Below, piece by piece: positions 41,501-56,300 of a DNA stretch of 64,000 nt; the first letter of the stretch is position 1; the number at the start of each line of letters is the position of its first letter. The position numbers and the translations under genes are program-made. This stretch comes from Enoplosus armatus. Taxonomy: Eukaryota; Chordata; Actinopteri; Centrarchiformes; Enoplosidae. The DNA is taken from the NCBI RefSeq assembly GCF_043641665.1, contig NC_092180.1, positions 12,641,891 to 12,705,890 on the forward strand. The letters are read 5' to 3'. Under the pieces are notes generated by a model, which was given only the letters and a program-made list of their open reading frames with translations, was not told where the DNA came from and searched no databases.

Positions 41501-43352
41501 TCTATTGCACTTAAACATTTAAGAATAAATAGTGAGGTAGTATATGAACATGTGAAGTAGATACAGATTTCCAGTCTCTTCCTATGGCAATCGTGAAAGA
41601 CTTACTGTAGCAGTCCCTCCGCAGGACCTCCTTTCAACACATCAGATATCACAATGGACGTCTCCCCACTCTGGAAATGAGGGTTGTCTCGCCCACCTGA
41701 GATGGCAATACCAAACCCAAAACCTGGGGCCTACACAGAAATACACACAACACTGACTGAAATGGAATAAATGGCAGATATATTAGACATGTCCCCTGCT
41801 TTGCTGTAAACAAAAACAGGCTAATAGGCTCTCTGCAGGCTAATTATAGGTGAAACTGTTATTTAAATAAAACAATGTACTGTGTTATGTGCAGTGAAAG
41901 AGGGCTTTAAAAGAGCGGGACATTTACTGTAGACAAGAACAAAGCTATGCATTTGCAAGTTATTTTGCTAATTTTCCAAGAGGGTTCCATGGAGGTTTCG
42001 AGGGCTGCTGTGTTTTATGCAAAAACCAGCACCAAGGGAGCAAGCCATGTGATATGAATGGCTAATCTTACAACCACAACAACACAGGAGAGCTGCAAGG
42101 CTGAGAACCGCAGGCCACACTGGGCCGCTCTTTCAGCCTCAATAAAGCTGCTACTAATTAGATTACAGCAAGCAGGCCAGTCTAGACAGGTGCTCTACAC
42201 AATCCCACGGCACAACAGCATCAACTAACCAGAGTTTACTGTCTCAAAGCAAAGTACATTAAGAAATTCAGCATACAAGACAGTACGTAGAAAATGTATC
42301 AGCTATCTCTGGTTGAATATGGGTTTGGATAGTTTGATAGTGAACCCGATGATACTGATGATTGACAGTATCAAGTTATACGCACCGACCTCAGCTACTG
42401 AGGTTATAATTACATGACTTTACACTGGACAAAAAGCACATGGACTAAAACCATCATCCCCCTCTTTCCCTGGAGCTGTGTTAAGGAGAAGAGTATGCTG
42501 CCAACAGGAAGGAAGTGAAATGAAGTAGTAAGGAAGTGGATGCTGATTTCTGTCTCCCTTAGCCTTGTTTCCTGCCATCTGGGTTCCCTGACTATTGTTT
42601 CAGTACCACACATCCTGCTCCTACAGCTGGCCCTCTCAATACAGAGAAAGAAAAGAGATGGATGGGCAGAGGACCGAGAGGAACAGGGAGGAAAAAGTGA
42701 AAAACACACAAGACATAGTGCAGGGTTAGGCTGCCAGAGACAGGCAGAGAGGGAAAAAGACAAAAGAGAAGAAAGGGGAGCGTGGATTAAAGAGGTGTAA
42801 ACACTTACCCTGTGAAGGGTCACTGTGTGCTGTTCCCATATGACCGTTTCCTCCATCGCTGCACTCTGCAAGGCAAGACACAAGAGGGAAAGTATCAGTG
42901 TCTTGAGGGCAATTTATTAGTTACATATGTTTATCCAAATGCAATCTATTACAATAATCCTCCGATAAATATTGTCTTTATGAAGCTTATTATGTTTTGT
43001 TCTTGTAGACTTTGAGCCTGTAAGGTCTTGAGACTCTATGGTAATATTTAGGCAGTAGTTAGTGGTGGTGTTGTATTGGACTGCATTATATTGAATGGCC
43101 TAATGCCTCGTCTTTCACACACATGAGGGGTACAGAGTATATGCATTCCAATACAACACCACCAGAATTAACTCAATACCTCTTTATATGTGTAAAGTAA
43201 AAGTGAACATTGTAAGTACACATCAAAATACATCATGTGGCTTTGCATATAACTGTAATGGTTTTTATTTTTTGTGACATCTTTCTGTTCCTATAAAGAA
43301 GTGGAGTACTAACTCAATGAGGGCGCATTTAACTAGCATGCAAGATGTACTT

Positions 43353-43386
<34 letters not shown>

Positions 43387-46300
43387 TCACTGACTCATAC
43401 AATTCTGCAAACAAAACATAGTTTATATGCTGCTTTAGATAAGAGTGACAGTGTAAAAACTACATGCACACTTAGTGTTTCCATATCCTGTTCAGTTTCA
43501 GTAGACAGAGTTGTTGTTTGGCTACCAGCAAGGTAGACTCGATTGCTTATTTGCACAACTAAGTCCTGGAGTCCTAAAAGTCTACATGTGAAAAGATTAT
43601 GAATGACAGCAGTGTGAGTAAACAGCCGGCAGAGACTGACTGAGGTTCAGACGACTGAGTGAACATTCCTACATTATTCCTGCCTGGGTCATCTGAGAGA
43701 GATGAAGCAAAGACGGTATTTAGCTGCTCCTCTGACCTGCCACGCTGGATTAAACTGATGCTAGGCAGGCATCTTTTGCTTTCACTCATTCTCTAATTCA
43801 GTTACATCACACAGGTTTCTCTTTATGCATGATTCATCTTTTAGTGAAGGCTTTCATTTTTGTTTCATTTTTGTGTCTTCCAGTCTGTCAGTGTTTCACT
43901 TTGATTAACCACTGCTGGTTACTCCACATGAAGCACGGAAAATGCCAGAAGACTCCCAATATGAACGTGTAAGAATATGATAATGCTACATTTATTAGGT
44001 CAAACAGACACTCCACAATCTGTGTCTCAAAGCATTTTTAACTCCCAGATTTAAATTACAGCTTTACTTTGCCCCCCTCCAGCTGATGAAGCGACACTGC
44101 TGTCCTGTCTGTCTGCCTGCCTGCAGGGAGTGATGGTACAGCTGTCTGTGGCAGAGTGCTGAGCACAGTCCAATGTAGCAGGGGAAGGAAAAGACATAAA
44201 CACCACCACACGTGGCAGGGTGCTCATTTACTACAACTTCTATAATCAGCTTTTTAAAATAACACACCCTGTCATCTGTCCACCCTATCATCGTGATAAT
44301 CTCACTCACTCACCCCTCAATCATCACCTAATCCCCAAACTATCTCACCCATCATCTTCAACATCATCATCATGATCATTACTGTCATCACCTTCCCTTA
44401 ACCTAACTATAGAGGTCCACAGGAGGTTCACACTGCAATGCTGCCACCTGCATGTGATGAGGACACAGACCAAGAGCCAGCTGATGAGTGTCTGCTGTTT
44501 GTTCACATGCCCAAACACATAATATTGAAGAAAAGGCACAACTGAACATAAAGACGGTAACACCGGTTTCCAAGATGCTTAAATTTGTCTAAACAGAATA
44601 AAAAGAACCTATGTCATTTGACTTTCAAACAAGTTAACGAGAATCATATAAAATGTCTGATTGAGAGATAAAACTGTGATTGGATCAAAAGTAAATTAAC
44701 CGGCTGTTTGGCTATTTGCTGGTTCCGGCTTTTCAAATGTGAGCTTTTTCTTTATTTCATATTGAAATATCTTTTTGGACTCGATAGAACAAAAACAAGC
44801 AATATAAATTTGTCATCTTGGTCTCTGGCAACTTGTCGTGGGCATCTCTTTTTCACATTTTTCTGACAATTTATAGAAAAACGATTGATTGATTCATCAA
44901 AAAACTAATAGACTAATTGATAATGAAAACTATCTTTAGTTGTACCCCTAAACTTGGTTATTGTCCATACCCACATTAAAGTTAAGAGCCACTTGAGCCT
45001 TTAACATGGTTCCCCAATAACATTTGTTATTTAGTTACAGTATTTAACTGTCGAGGAAATGTCCAGAAGTATGTGTAGTGACGTACAGGAATTACAGCTC
45101 ATGTAAAGACACTATATGAGAGGAGAGATAGTTCAGGCTATTAGAGAGACACATTTTACAAGTTGAAGAGAAGATGACCACACATTCGGCTCCTTTTAAA
45201 TACTTTTATTATACCGATACCTAAGGCTGCGTGGCATCATCCAATTCCTGGTGGATTACTTTGTAATGAATGCTGAATTTCTCCTTGCAATAGTCTTTAT
45301 GAAAGATAAAATAGTTGCTACCATGACAACTTTCAAAAGCTGTAAAATCCTGTTATTGAGTATTTCAAACTGTTGTGCAGTGTTTTGGCATCTGATAAGC
45401 CCTTAAATGCATCAATCTGTTACTCCAACTGGAGCATATTTCATTGTCTCACTGGTACCCAAACAACACACTGCTGTTTTAACACAGGGTCTAAATCCCA
45501 CACTTAGTATATGCCTCTAGTCCTGTAGGCACTATCCTATACTGCACATACTGTAGGTCTCCTTACTGTAGGTTTGTGCTTCAATCGTTTCCTTTCACTC
45601 CATTCAGTTCAGTTGGCCTGAACCTCTAGAATACACAGTTAACCCTTTGACCCTAATTTCCATGGCAGCTCTGTGTGGATGTTATTTATGTCCATAATTG
45701 GCGCAGAAGGCTTGGGTGTTCACCCTCTCTATCTCTCCTTCCCCTCCTCCCCCCTCCCCTGTCTGCCCCTACGACTCCCACAGTAATGCCACTATTGTGT
45801 GAAGGGACCTGACCCATTTAACTACGGCTCCCCCCGACATTCCCAAACACATCCATTCCTCTAAAGTGTTTTGTGATATATTCATCCATCCGTTCATCCA
45901 TTCATTCATCCAGCAGTCCTGGCAGACAGAGGGGGGCTACTCCATGAGAAACAACAGCATGCTGGGGTCATGTGACCAGGCGGTCAGGCAGGCAGGTGGC
46001 CTTGTCCTTGAACTGCGAGTTGCACTGATAGGCAGGGAGAGGGAGGAGGAGGAGGCACAGAGCAAGGCTGTGGGCTGCTTATACAACTTACACATACAGT
46101 ACCAATGGACAAGGTACATAAAACCTTAGAGGATGACATGTTCCTTTGTATTCTTTGCTCCCTTGTCTCTTTCCATCTCTCACACATGCACACATTAATG
46201 CTAACCATTAAAATAAATCCCTAGGCAAAAGCAAGCTAAGACAATGGACAGGATTTGTAAACCTTTTGTGAAAAACATATTTTGCTCCACCAAATCTTAA

Positions 46301-47478
46301 CTCTCTGAAAACACTGAAGCCCTACACACCCACACACTGACCATAAACCTTACAGTATGTGAGAGTGTATGAGCCATAAGGGCGTGGACATGCTTGCACA
46401 AGTAAGAGGCCATAGGTTAGGTGTAGGAGACTAACAGATTAATAAGATTGGCTTCAATTAAATTTCAATTTAACATTTGAGTGGGCACTGTATTAGAGAA
46501 AGAGGGATTTTCTGTCATATATACTGCATAATGTAGCATGGAAGTCACAATTTTCATCACATTAAACAGGCTGAGAATTCACTCACTATGTTGCTTGATT
46601 TGGTTTTAACAAATTAAATGGATTATAACAACACCACACATATTAATATTTTTATTGTTCAGCTTGTGAGTTGCCCCTGAAAGATATACATTAGAACCAA
46701 GACAGTTTGTGAGATAATTTATCGCTGGTGAACGCATCTGGTAAACTGGTGACAGCCGAGATGGGCAAGGAGAGACAACCTGTCGGTCTCTTAGGCTGCT
46801 TAGAATATTTACTCCACCGGGACTACAGCTCTGTCTCTCAGATGAGATTATTACAGTAATTAATCACTGCAATGTGAAGTGATGATTAACAGGCTGGCTG
46901 ATTGAGTGTGAGGTATAAGCAGGGTAGAAAGCAAACAAGTCAGGTGTTAGCTTAGCTTTACTGAGATATGAGAACAAAATAAAAAAAATCACTTTAACCG
47001 TGTGAATTTCAACAGCTAATTAAAATGTGATGTGGTGGATGAGGGAAGACAATGTGGTCTCATCTATCATCAAATCCATAAAGAGGAGTTTTCTGCATGG
47101 AAAAGAGCTTACCAGCTGTAGCTCAGTGTGAAATGGTAATTTGGTAATCTCGTGTATTTTGTTACAGGAAAATTTTAGATAATGCAAAAGCAAAGATCAC
47201 ATAACATGTGGGGCCAAAACAAACATGAACACAAGCGTGTCTCATTTTCTGGAATAAAAAAAAAATTAAAAATACTGATGGGAACAAAGGATGAGGTTTA
47301 TCTTTGAAGCCACAGAGTTGTGTGAAACAATGGTGTGCTTGATGTTGCACAAACTGACGGCAGCCTAGTGTATTTATATATCCATATTAGTCAGGCTTGA
47401 GCTCTGGCCAGCAAGGCCCAGGGCTGGGAAACAAAGAGCAGCCACCAATCACACACATGTGTACTTGTGCACTGTGCA

Positions 47479-47549
<71 letters not shown>

Positions 47550-49444
47550 GCCATGATCTAACACTAAAGGGCCTCTTTGTTCAGGCTACAGCCAGCCTGA
47601 CTTGGCCCTGCCTGGTCCACCACAACACACAGTCCAGTACAGATGATAACAGCTCGCTCAGGCTCTTCAAAGGCAGAGACTAATCCCATTCTTTGGGGCA
47701 TACTGATGAACTGACTAGAAAAATTAGAAATTATGGACAATAATAACCTGCTGCAGAAAGCTATGCTAAATAGGGTCAGGTCAAGCAGTCTTCAATGCAT
47801 GCCTCTCAGTCTCTATAGTCATCAAACATGTTCACATTTACATAGAAGCTACACAAACGAGTACATGCTGCCCAGAATCTGGGCACTATAAGCCCTTTCA
47901 CTCTGCAACCAAATACAATGTCAGCTGATGAGCACCACTGAACTTTTGGGAAATTGACGCATTCAGCCAGAAACAGCCACAAACATGTGGACATGGGTCT
48001 CATACCCAAGTAGAGGGAATTGAGTACACAGCAATACTTTTGCACAGAGGCATGTGCAGTTGTTCTCATCCAATATAAATCAACTTTATCAACTTGAAAA
48101 AGGAAACTTACAAAGCAGCAGGTGGTACTGAGATCACCTTATGAGTAATGTCATGAGCTGAGAGGAGGTTTAGAAGGAACACAATACAAGCTCTTTATTA
48201 GTGCTTCACCAATGAAACTGTTGTCCATTGGTCCATTAGTCATCACCTCCCTTCGTCTAACTTCCCTTCATCTGAACCACAGGAATGCTTCATACGGTGG
48301 GCGTATCAAAAACAAAGTCGAAGAAGCAGTTTTTGCCAAAAACACACAAAAATGTGGGAGAAGTAAAGAAAAAAGATTAAAGAATAGGTGAGGACTGACA
48401 TTTCTGCCATTTAACTGAACAATTAATTTATTCACATCAGACTGTTCTGAGGTATATAGAGAAATACTGAGCAATGGGGGCTAGCAGCAGTGGGTGTCTA
48501 GAGATGACGACAAGTGTGAGGTAAAATCTTGAAAAAGCTTTAGGTCAGTGTGCCTGCTCTTCTCAGATAGCCCGAGGCAGGATGTAAGCAAGAGCAGCCG
48601 CAGCACCCACAGGAAAACACTCCACTTCCTGTTTGCAGGAAATAGCTTCAGCGTCCAGAGAAATCCCTGTGCAGACTATTGAAAAATTCTACCAGTATAG
48701 CTCAGCTCATCTTACGCCCTGCAACCTATAGAAAGTCTTACTTTAGAGGGCAAGTGGTCGATTCATCTCACTGTATTTTTGTTCAAATATACTAAGGTCA
48801 CACCGTTGGTCCTAGTTCTTTTCTTCAGGCACGACTGTAAACACACACACATGCACAACCTCCTACTCATTGATAAAAGTTAGAAATTCAGCCCTTTGTC
48901 GCACATATAAAAACATGTTGTTCTGGTGTACTGCAGAGAGGTCAAAACACTGCAACAAAACCTGGGTAGATGCATGAATTAGAGGAAAAGAAAAGAAAAA
49001 AAAGTTTAGGCTAACATTTCAGGATCAACATTTAGACAGGCAACTCCGGTAGACCTACAACCTTGTATCAGCAGCTCTCCCTGTCACTGGGGCAATTGCA
49101 TCCATGGTAACAGTATCTCCCCTCTTACTACTCTTACTCAAACAACACATAATTAGAAACACACATGCACATGCTCTTTCTGGAGGGCAAGTACTCAACA
49201 GCAAACACATCAAAGCAAAGCTACCAATGTAAGCCTTTACATGCTGTCCTTCAGATTAGTGTGTACTGTGCACATGAAATAACAAACAACAAAATATCTG
49301 CCGTCGCCTTCAGTGTTAAACGGATGAATTCAGCAATAGCCATTTTTAGGGCAGGTTGTGACTGTGATGGGAGGAGAGACGGCTGCAAGTGTGTGCACAC
49401 ACATGGGTGTGCAGATGAGGGCAAGTAGCCAATAGGCAGATGAC

Positions 49445-49475
<31 letters not shown>

Positions 49476-49617
49476 CAGAGCCCCAGTCAGCAATGATGTA
49501 CTGTTGTGCTGACATGCTCAAATGTGCTTGCGTTAATTAGTCTCAAACAGCAGCTCTACTCTGTCATACAGCTCCCTGAAAACCCCTCCATCAGGACTCT
49601 TCTCAACATAACATACA

Positions 49618-49665
<48 letters not shown>

Positions 49666-51374
49666 CTGACTGAAAAGTATCTGACACAGAGTCACTGCTA
49701 GAATAGCGAGGGTAGGAATAAAATACAAAACCTATAATCCAGGCTTTTGGATTAAAACGTTAATCTGAGCCATGCTTCCTGCTGAATTCTACTGCTGCTG
49801 TCTCATGAAAGCAGACAGAGTGAAATGGATAGATGGATGGATGAAGAACTGAGTACACGGTCATGTCAGCAAGCATGTTTCTTACACATGCCTCTGTGTT
49901 ACTGTTGAAGCTGCTGGTCAACTAGCTGATGATAAGTCGGTCTATGTTTTCTCAAACCTTTAACCCAGTGTTTCCCCATACATAGACTCTACTTGGGCGG
50001 CCTGCCCAGATAATAAAGACCCACCTAGGTAGATGAAATCTGAATACCAATTTTTTTTTCCAATCAAGATGCGCAATTGTCATTTCATAATGCACACAGA
50101 CCAGCGGCCCTTTAGCCCCGCGGAACATATCGATAACACATAACACAGTATTGGATGCCTAAAACAGAATGCCTTGTCGTATCTAATGTGGTAATGTTAC
50201 ACACTTATTTAAACTTATGAGGGTAGTTAGTAATGTTAGCCTCAACAACGAACTGGACAGTCAGTGCAAAGTGATGTATCAATAAGTTAGCGAGCTAGCT
50301 GACATAACAGCTACCTATCTTTAAGTCTCTCCGAGTTATTCCTAAACCTTTGTTTGACTGGTTTATTACTGAACCCGCCCATCACACGTCGCGCCCACCA
50401 CCACAAGTAAATTGTCAACCTGTGGGAAACATTGTTGAACCACATATGATCCTGTCACTTTGTGGAGAGAATATACCAAGATACTCCAAAAAAAGCTAGA
50501 TGAAATGTGGTTGATGACTCAAGGTATTTATTACAATTTTGTTGTAATTTTCTTGCTTAAATCACCACCCATGACCTTTGTGCGGTGTCAAATTGGTGCA
50601 AAAAATCAACCCAGTTTACTGTTTATAGTCCCATACGTATTTCCAAAACCCACCCGTTATCTCTGAGGTATATAACTCTGTGAGACTCTTCTGAGACCAG
50701 CTGATAGCTGATCCATATGGTGCAAACACGTCGTCCCATTTGGATGAGATTAGTACAGATGCCATTAAGATTTTGTAATGAAGTTAACGCCCATGCATAA
50801 AACTGGCTCCATCAATCAATTAATCCAAACAAAGCCTCCTTTGAGGAATTACTGATCCAAATCAGTTCCACACTGAGATGTAAGGATTTTTAATTGACAT
50901 AGAAAAGAGAGCACTGGTATAGGTTTGGTACTTGCTCGCTCAGCACCCTGAGTTTAGGTATTAAAAGAAAAATTGGGGAAAAAAGGTGCAGTGTGTCCCT
51001 GGTTCTTGGTAGTTCATAAGGAGGTTAATTAGCTGAAACTACTTCATGCATTATGTTTAATGTTCATAAAAGTCAATACAAAATGACGAGGCATTTTCTT
51101 CCCCAGACATGAGGAACTATACACAGAATGCTCTGTTGACTTACGTTTTGAACAGGGTTGACTCAGGAGCCAACATTTTACTTGATATTACTGTAAATGG
51201 TATTAACTCTTTATTCAATGTGTAATATCCATTTCATAAAGGTAATGTATTACCACTTGAATAAAGTGAGAGCTTCATTGGAGCCTCTGGGTCAGGTGCA
51301 GGCTGTGATTTTTTTCACTGACCACAGTGCAGCTCCATAGAGCTGATGTGCAGCGGGCTGTTCACTGTCCACTG

Positions 51375-51456
<82 letters not shown>

Positions 51457-52153
51457 CTAGGCTAGGCTAGCATCTCATGTGCAGCTTATCCAGCAGCAAA
51501 GTCATCTGAGCTCAACCACACAAATTGTTCTCTGCCTAGAGAGACAGGAAGTGTTGAGGTCACAGAGGAGAGTGGTAACTTCTGGTGGGATTCTGACTTT
51601 CCACAATCCTTCCAGTTGGTTTAGTTCAAGCTGTGGGTTTCTCACAGACTTCAAAGTTTCAAACAGCCTCGCGGACAGCGATTCTCACTCTTGGGATCGG
51701 AGGGCCCCCTCTCATAAGAGTGAAATGTGTATTTAAGGGGTGAAGGATGTTTGACTAAAAGGAAGTTTTCTTTTTTCTCCTTTGGGGTGTGCAGGTGGAG
51801 GTGGTAAAGGTCCAAAGCATCTTGTGAAACTATGCTTATTTTCTTCCTACCAAAAACAATTAAATCAAATTTAATGACCTAAAAAAGGGGTGACATTTAG
51901 TTGATGTCTTGGTTAATTAGAGAGTCACAGGAGGAAATTGCTTCATGAGTAGTGCCTGACTAATATGTCTAATGGCCACTGTTATCAGCATCTATTGGCT
52001 CATCACCCTTTTATCAGTACATATGTAGGCTCATACGAAGGACTGAAAGCTACAAGGACACATAGGTGATACACTTTTGCTTTTCATTGTTGTTTCTGGT
52101 GGACTGTATCTAGACATGCGCATACAAAACATACACAAGCACTTTTATATAAA

Positions 52154-52197
<44 letters not shown>

Positions 52198-53339
52198 TGC
52201 TTTGTTTTTGTGTCTGTGGAAACAGACAGAAAGCCAAGGCATTGAGAATGATAACCAGATCCAGCACTAGAACCTTTGGATTCAGCCAATCACCGTACAC
52301 ACAACTATCAGTATTCCCACCCTACCCCTCCCAACACACACACACACACAGTCTACAGGAATGTGCAGATAAGGAGACAAGGCCCAACTCTCTCACTCTG
52401 TCTGTTTCTCATTCCAAACGGTTTCCCTCACCTTTTCCTCGCCTCACACTCTGGATCTTTCTGCCTCAGTCTCCCTCTGTGTTTCATTTTGTCTCCTTTT
52501 CCCTTCTTCTGTCTCACTGACAATGAGCACAAAATGAAAGCCATAAAAACAACACAACAACTGAATATAAAGTGATAACATAAAATGACTGGGACTGGGC
52601 CAATTTAATATTATAAAACCAAAACACACAAGTATCCGTATAGTAGTATCTGTAAGTGACTGTGAAGGTGAGGTAAAAAAGATTCATGGTCTGGCAAATC
52701 TAATTACAGTGATTACTGTCATGCGGTTTATGAAGTTTCAGAGAAGTTACCGCAGTGTAAATGACTGCCTACGATTAACAGAAGCCATATGTTGCCATGT
52801 GTTGTGATACATTTTGTCACAAGAGATGAGATTTATTAAGTAAGAGGTCGGGCTGGACAAACAAACCAAATTTATCAAATGACCAACACTATGAATCTCT
52901 CACTGCCCTAAATTTACTCATTATCAAATCCTGTATAATTAAACTGATTAGCTACAACAACCATTGACATCTCACTGGAAGTTTAACCAAACAATTAACC
53001 CACAGTCTTCTACATAAGTCCAGAATCTACGTTAATTAAACAATAAATTAGAAGTGAGGCAACAACAGCAAGAAAACATAAGTTACAGCTAGTATGAGCA
53101 TGGAACAGCCCATGGAAATCCAAACTTTTCATTGCAACATACTGCACCAAGTGAGCATAACAGGTTGTTAAAAGACAAAAGACGAGCAGCACAGAGTTCA
53201 AAGGGTTATAGGAGTGTCCATGTTGTGAACCACAGCATTGGTATTCTTGGGGTTTGTGAATGATACTTTCCACTAAGGCTGGGTTTGACAGTGGTGAAAC
53301 TCACTGTACCACATGGGCAAGCAGGCAGGCACGTACACG

Positions 53340-53377
<38 letters not shown>

Positions 53378-56300
53378 TTAAACAAAGGGGTGATTCAGCA
53401 AGGGGTCTTTCAGTCTGCTCATGTTCGCCTGCCTCCACAGTACACACAGGATGACCAAAATTAGCTACCACCAGCAAGGACAAATGTAGAGTCTTGTCTG
53501 CCACCATGTAACAGCAAAGACTATACATGTGAATGTTCAAACATGAACTTGGAGCAGGCAGTTGGAATATTTAACACAGAAGTAAAAACATAATTCTTTT
53601 CAAATTTCAAGTTGCACAACAACTTTCAAACTACGCAACTCAGAACCACAACTCATAGTCTGCAGTCACATGGTGCCATAAAACAAGAGGCCAAGCCCAC
53701 TCAATGGCATTCCCAAGCCTTCTGAGGACTTTGCTACAATAGGCATGTTGTGGGGCAGAATCTATAGTGAATTAATGAGTTACTGTTGGAGCGGCCATTT
53801 TCCCAGCACTTAACTGGCAACATAATTACCATTCCCCCAAGAGATGAGAGATAGGGGGGTGCATGCATTCTTTAACAAGATGCACAAGCACAGAAAGATA
53901 ATACATAAATGACTTTTAATGACGGCTAAAAAAAAACAAACTCGGCACCACCCTTACTAGAAAGGAAGCTTACGCCCTCCGATGCACCTAATGAACTAAT
54001 TACAATGTGCAAAGAACGAATGTTGCAAATCTGTAATGAAGCTTTATCATGTTGTTATTCAGTAATGTACATACAGTGAGTGAGTGAACATCATTATGCT
54101 GCAGGAATGAGGGAAACACATTCATACTGTTCTGATCCAAGTGCTTTACTTTAGAGTATCTGCAGATACCAAGTCAAGAGTTTTGTTTATGACTACAGCT
54201 GCACTGTTATTATCAAGGGCCACATAAAGCAATTTAAATAGAACTGACTTAAGAAAATACAACTTGCATCAAAGCTTCTCTGTGATCATTGCATCAAAGC
54301 TTGTATCTGTGTAGTGTCTTATACTATTGTTGATATCTGTGAAGACAAATGTTTTTTGAGCCACAACAGCAACACTTTAGAGGTGCGAAGCATCTGCAAA
54401 CAGGCGCAGAAATGGACGCAAAACAATGTGACTCTCCTTGCATCATACCGTTAACTGAAACTGCAAGCTACTGGTTGTTTATTTTGTGTTTTTACTTCCT
54501 TACTCCATACTTCAGACAGGAGAAGAGGGTTTAATTTGAAATGACCTTACCGAAAAACAAGCAAAACAAAAAAAGGTTGCAGGCATTTTAATGGGACATG
54601 TGAGCCTGCTGTTGATGCAGTGAGAGAGAGCACAACCTGCAGGTCTGACTCTACTGACAGGCGGTCTCTTGTTTTCATGTATACCAGGGATGAGAGGCAA
54701 CGCGCAATACCATAGTAAATGCACTATCCATCGGACAGTGATGTCATTTAGGTAGTGTTCTGTCTCAGATGATCATGTTAATCTGCTTCATTATACAGAA
54801 GGGCAGTTGAATGCACATCAAATCCTATATTTAGGATTTATTTATCAAGGTGCAGTATAGAAGATTTATAAAAAGGGAAAAAGCAGGAGTATCTGCAAAC
54901 TGGATTATAGTTCTTGAACTTTATTAGCCTGCAGGCAACGTTTCAACTCTACTGGATTAAGCAAAACAGAAAACAGCAGGTTTAAGATTTGTTAAGATGT
55001 TGACAGTTTTTGGTACATTAAAAAAAAAGCACACAGTTGATGTAATGTTTTTTTTCCCCCACACTGTTTAACACTAAAAGAGAGAAACAGAAACACCATG
55101 TAGAGAAGAGTATATAGATAGAAAGCCGTTAAACTAACAGAGACAGGAGATAAGGACGGCCACAGAGTTGTTTATAGAAAACACAATCAAACTATGTGCT
55201 GTCTTATCTAAGGTGGGGGAGACAGATTTCAATGTGTGCATGTTGACTAGATTTATATTTAGCAGGACAAACATTTCTTTTATCAGACCAGATGATGATG
55301 TATGCATTTAAAAGCTGATCTCTTTCCAAAAAGGTCTCTAACAGAAGCAAATTCTCTTTGTCTGAGATCTGGGAAATGTACACACTAGTGATGATTATGC
55401 CTTATATCATCTAAGGGAGCAGACAATGTCTCCCACAGGCTGATGACTTTTCTGTCTGACTCCTGGAGAGAAAAGACAGTGCTACACTCCCAACACTGCT
55501 AAAGATGCGCAAATGAACACACAGCAGTGTGCGTGTGTGTGTGTATGTGTGTGTAAAGGCATGTAGGGCAACAAGCCTTGGGATGAATCTGTTCCAGCCT
55601 CTTTCTCTCTTCCCTAACCAGCTGAGCCACGGCTGCCACATGCACTCTCTCTTGTCCCTCCCCGCTTCCCCTCCCTCGCTCACCGTCTCTCTCTTACTCT
55701 CTCTCTGTCTCACACACACAAAACACCCTGTGTCAAATCCCCTGTGCCTGCAGTGGGAATGATAAATCCCTGCAGAGACCTGCCCTGCCCTGCCAGAAAG
55801 GATGCAGGGCTGGCTTGGAGTGTCCTCGCTTTGCTAGGCTGGCTGTTTGATAAGGAACAAGGGACAAAAGGAACAAGGGACTAACCCAGACTCAGGGTTA
55901 TATGACTCATTTCATTACATTTCCATGCACTCATCTCAATATAGAACATCAGCAGGTGAGTGAAAGGTGGTGAATCATTTTATTCCAGCAGCCTACATGT
56001 TTCTGCAAACAAAAGTGTAGGAAAAACTTATAATGAAGGGCTAGTCCCAGCCTGTTCTTCCTGAGGGAGCTCTGTGATATAATATTTAGATTCTGCCAGG
56101 TCAATATCAGAGCAGCCACTCACACAACAAGAAAAGGTGCTATGGACCTCCTGGGTAGACCACTGCTAAGCCCCTTTTCAGGTGTTTTTGGTTCTGCCTG
56201 CAACCCCCTTCTGGTTTAGCCTCACACAGCCACACCACATCTGGAAAGCTCAGTTTTCAATGATAGATTTAAGTCTAGAAACATCCACTTGAAAACTGAT

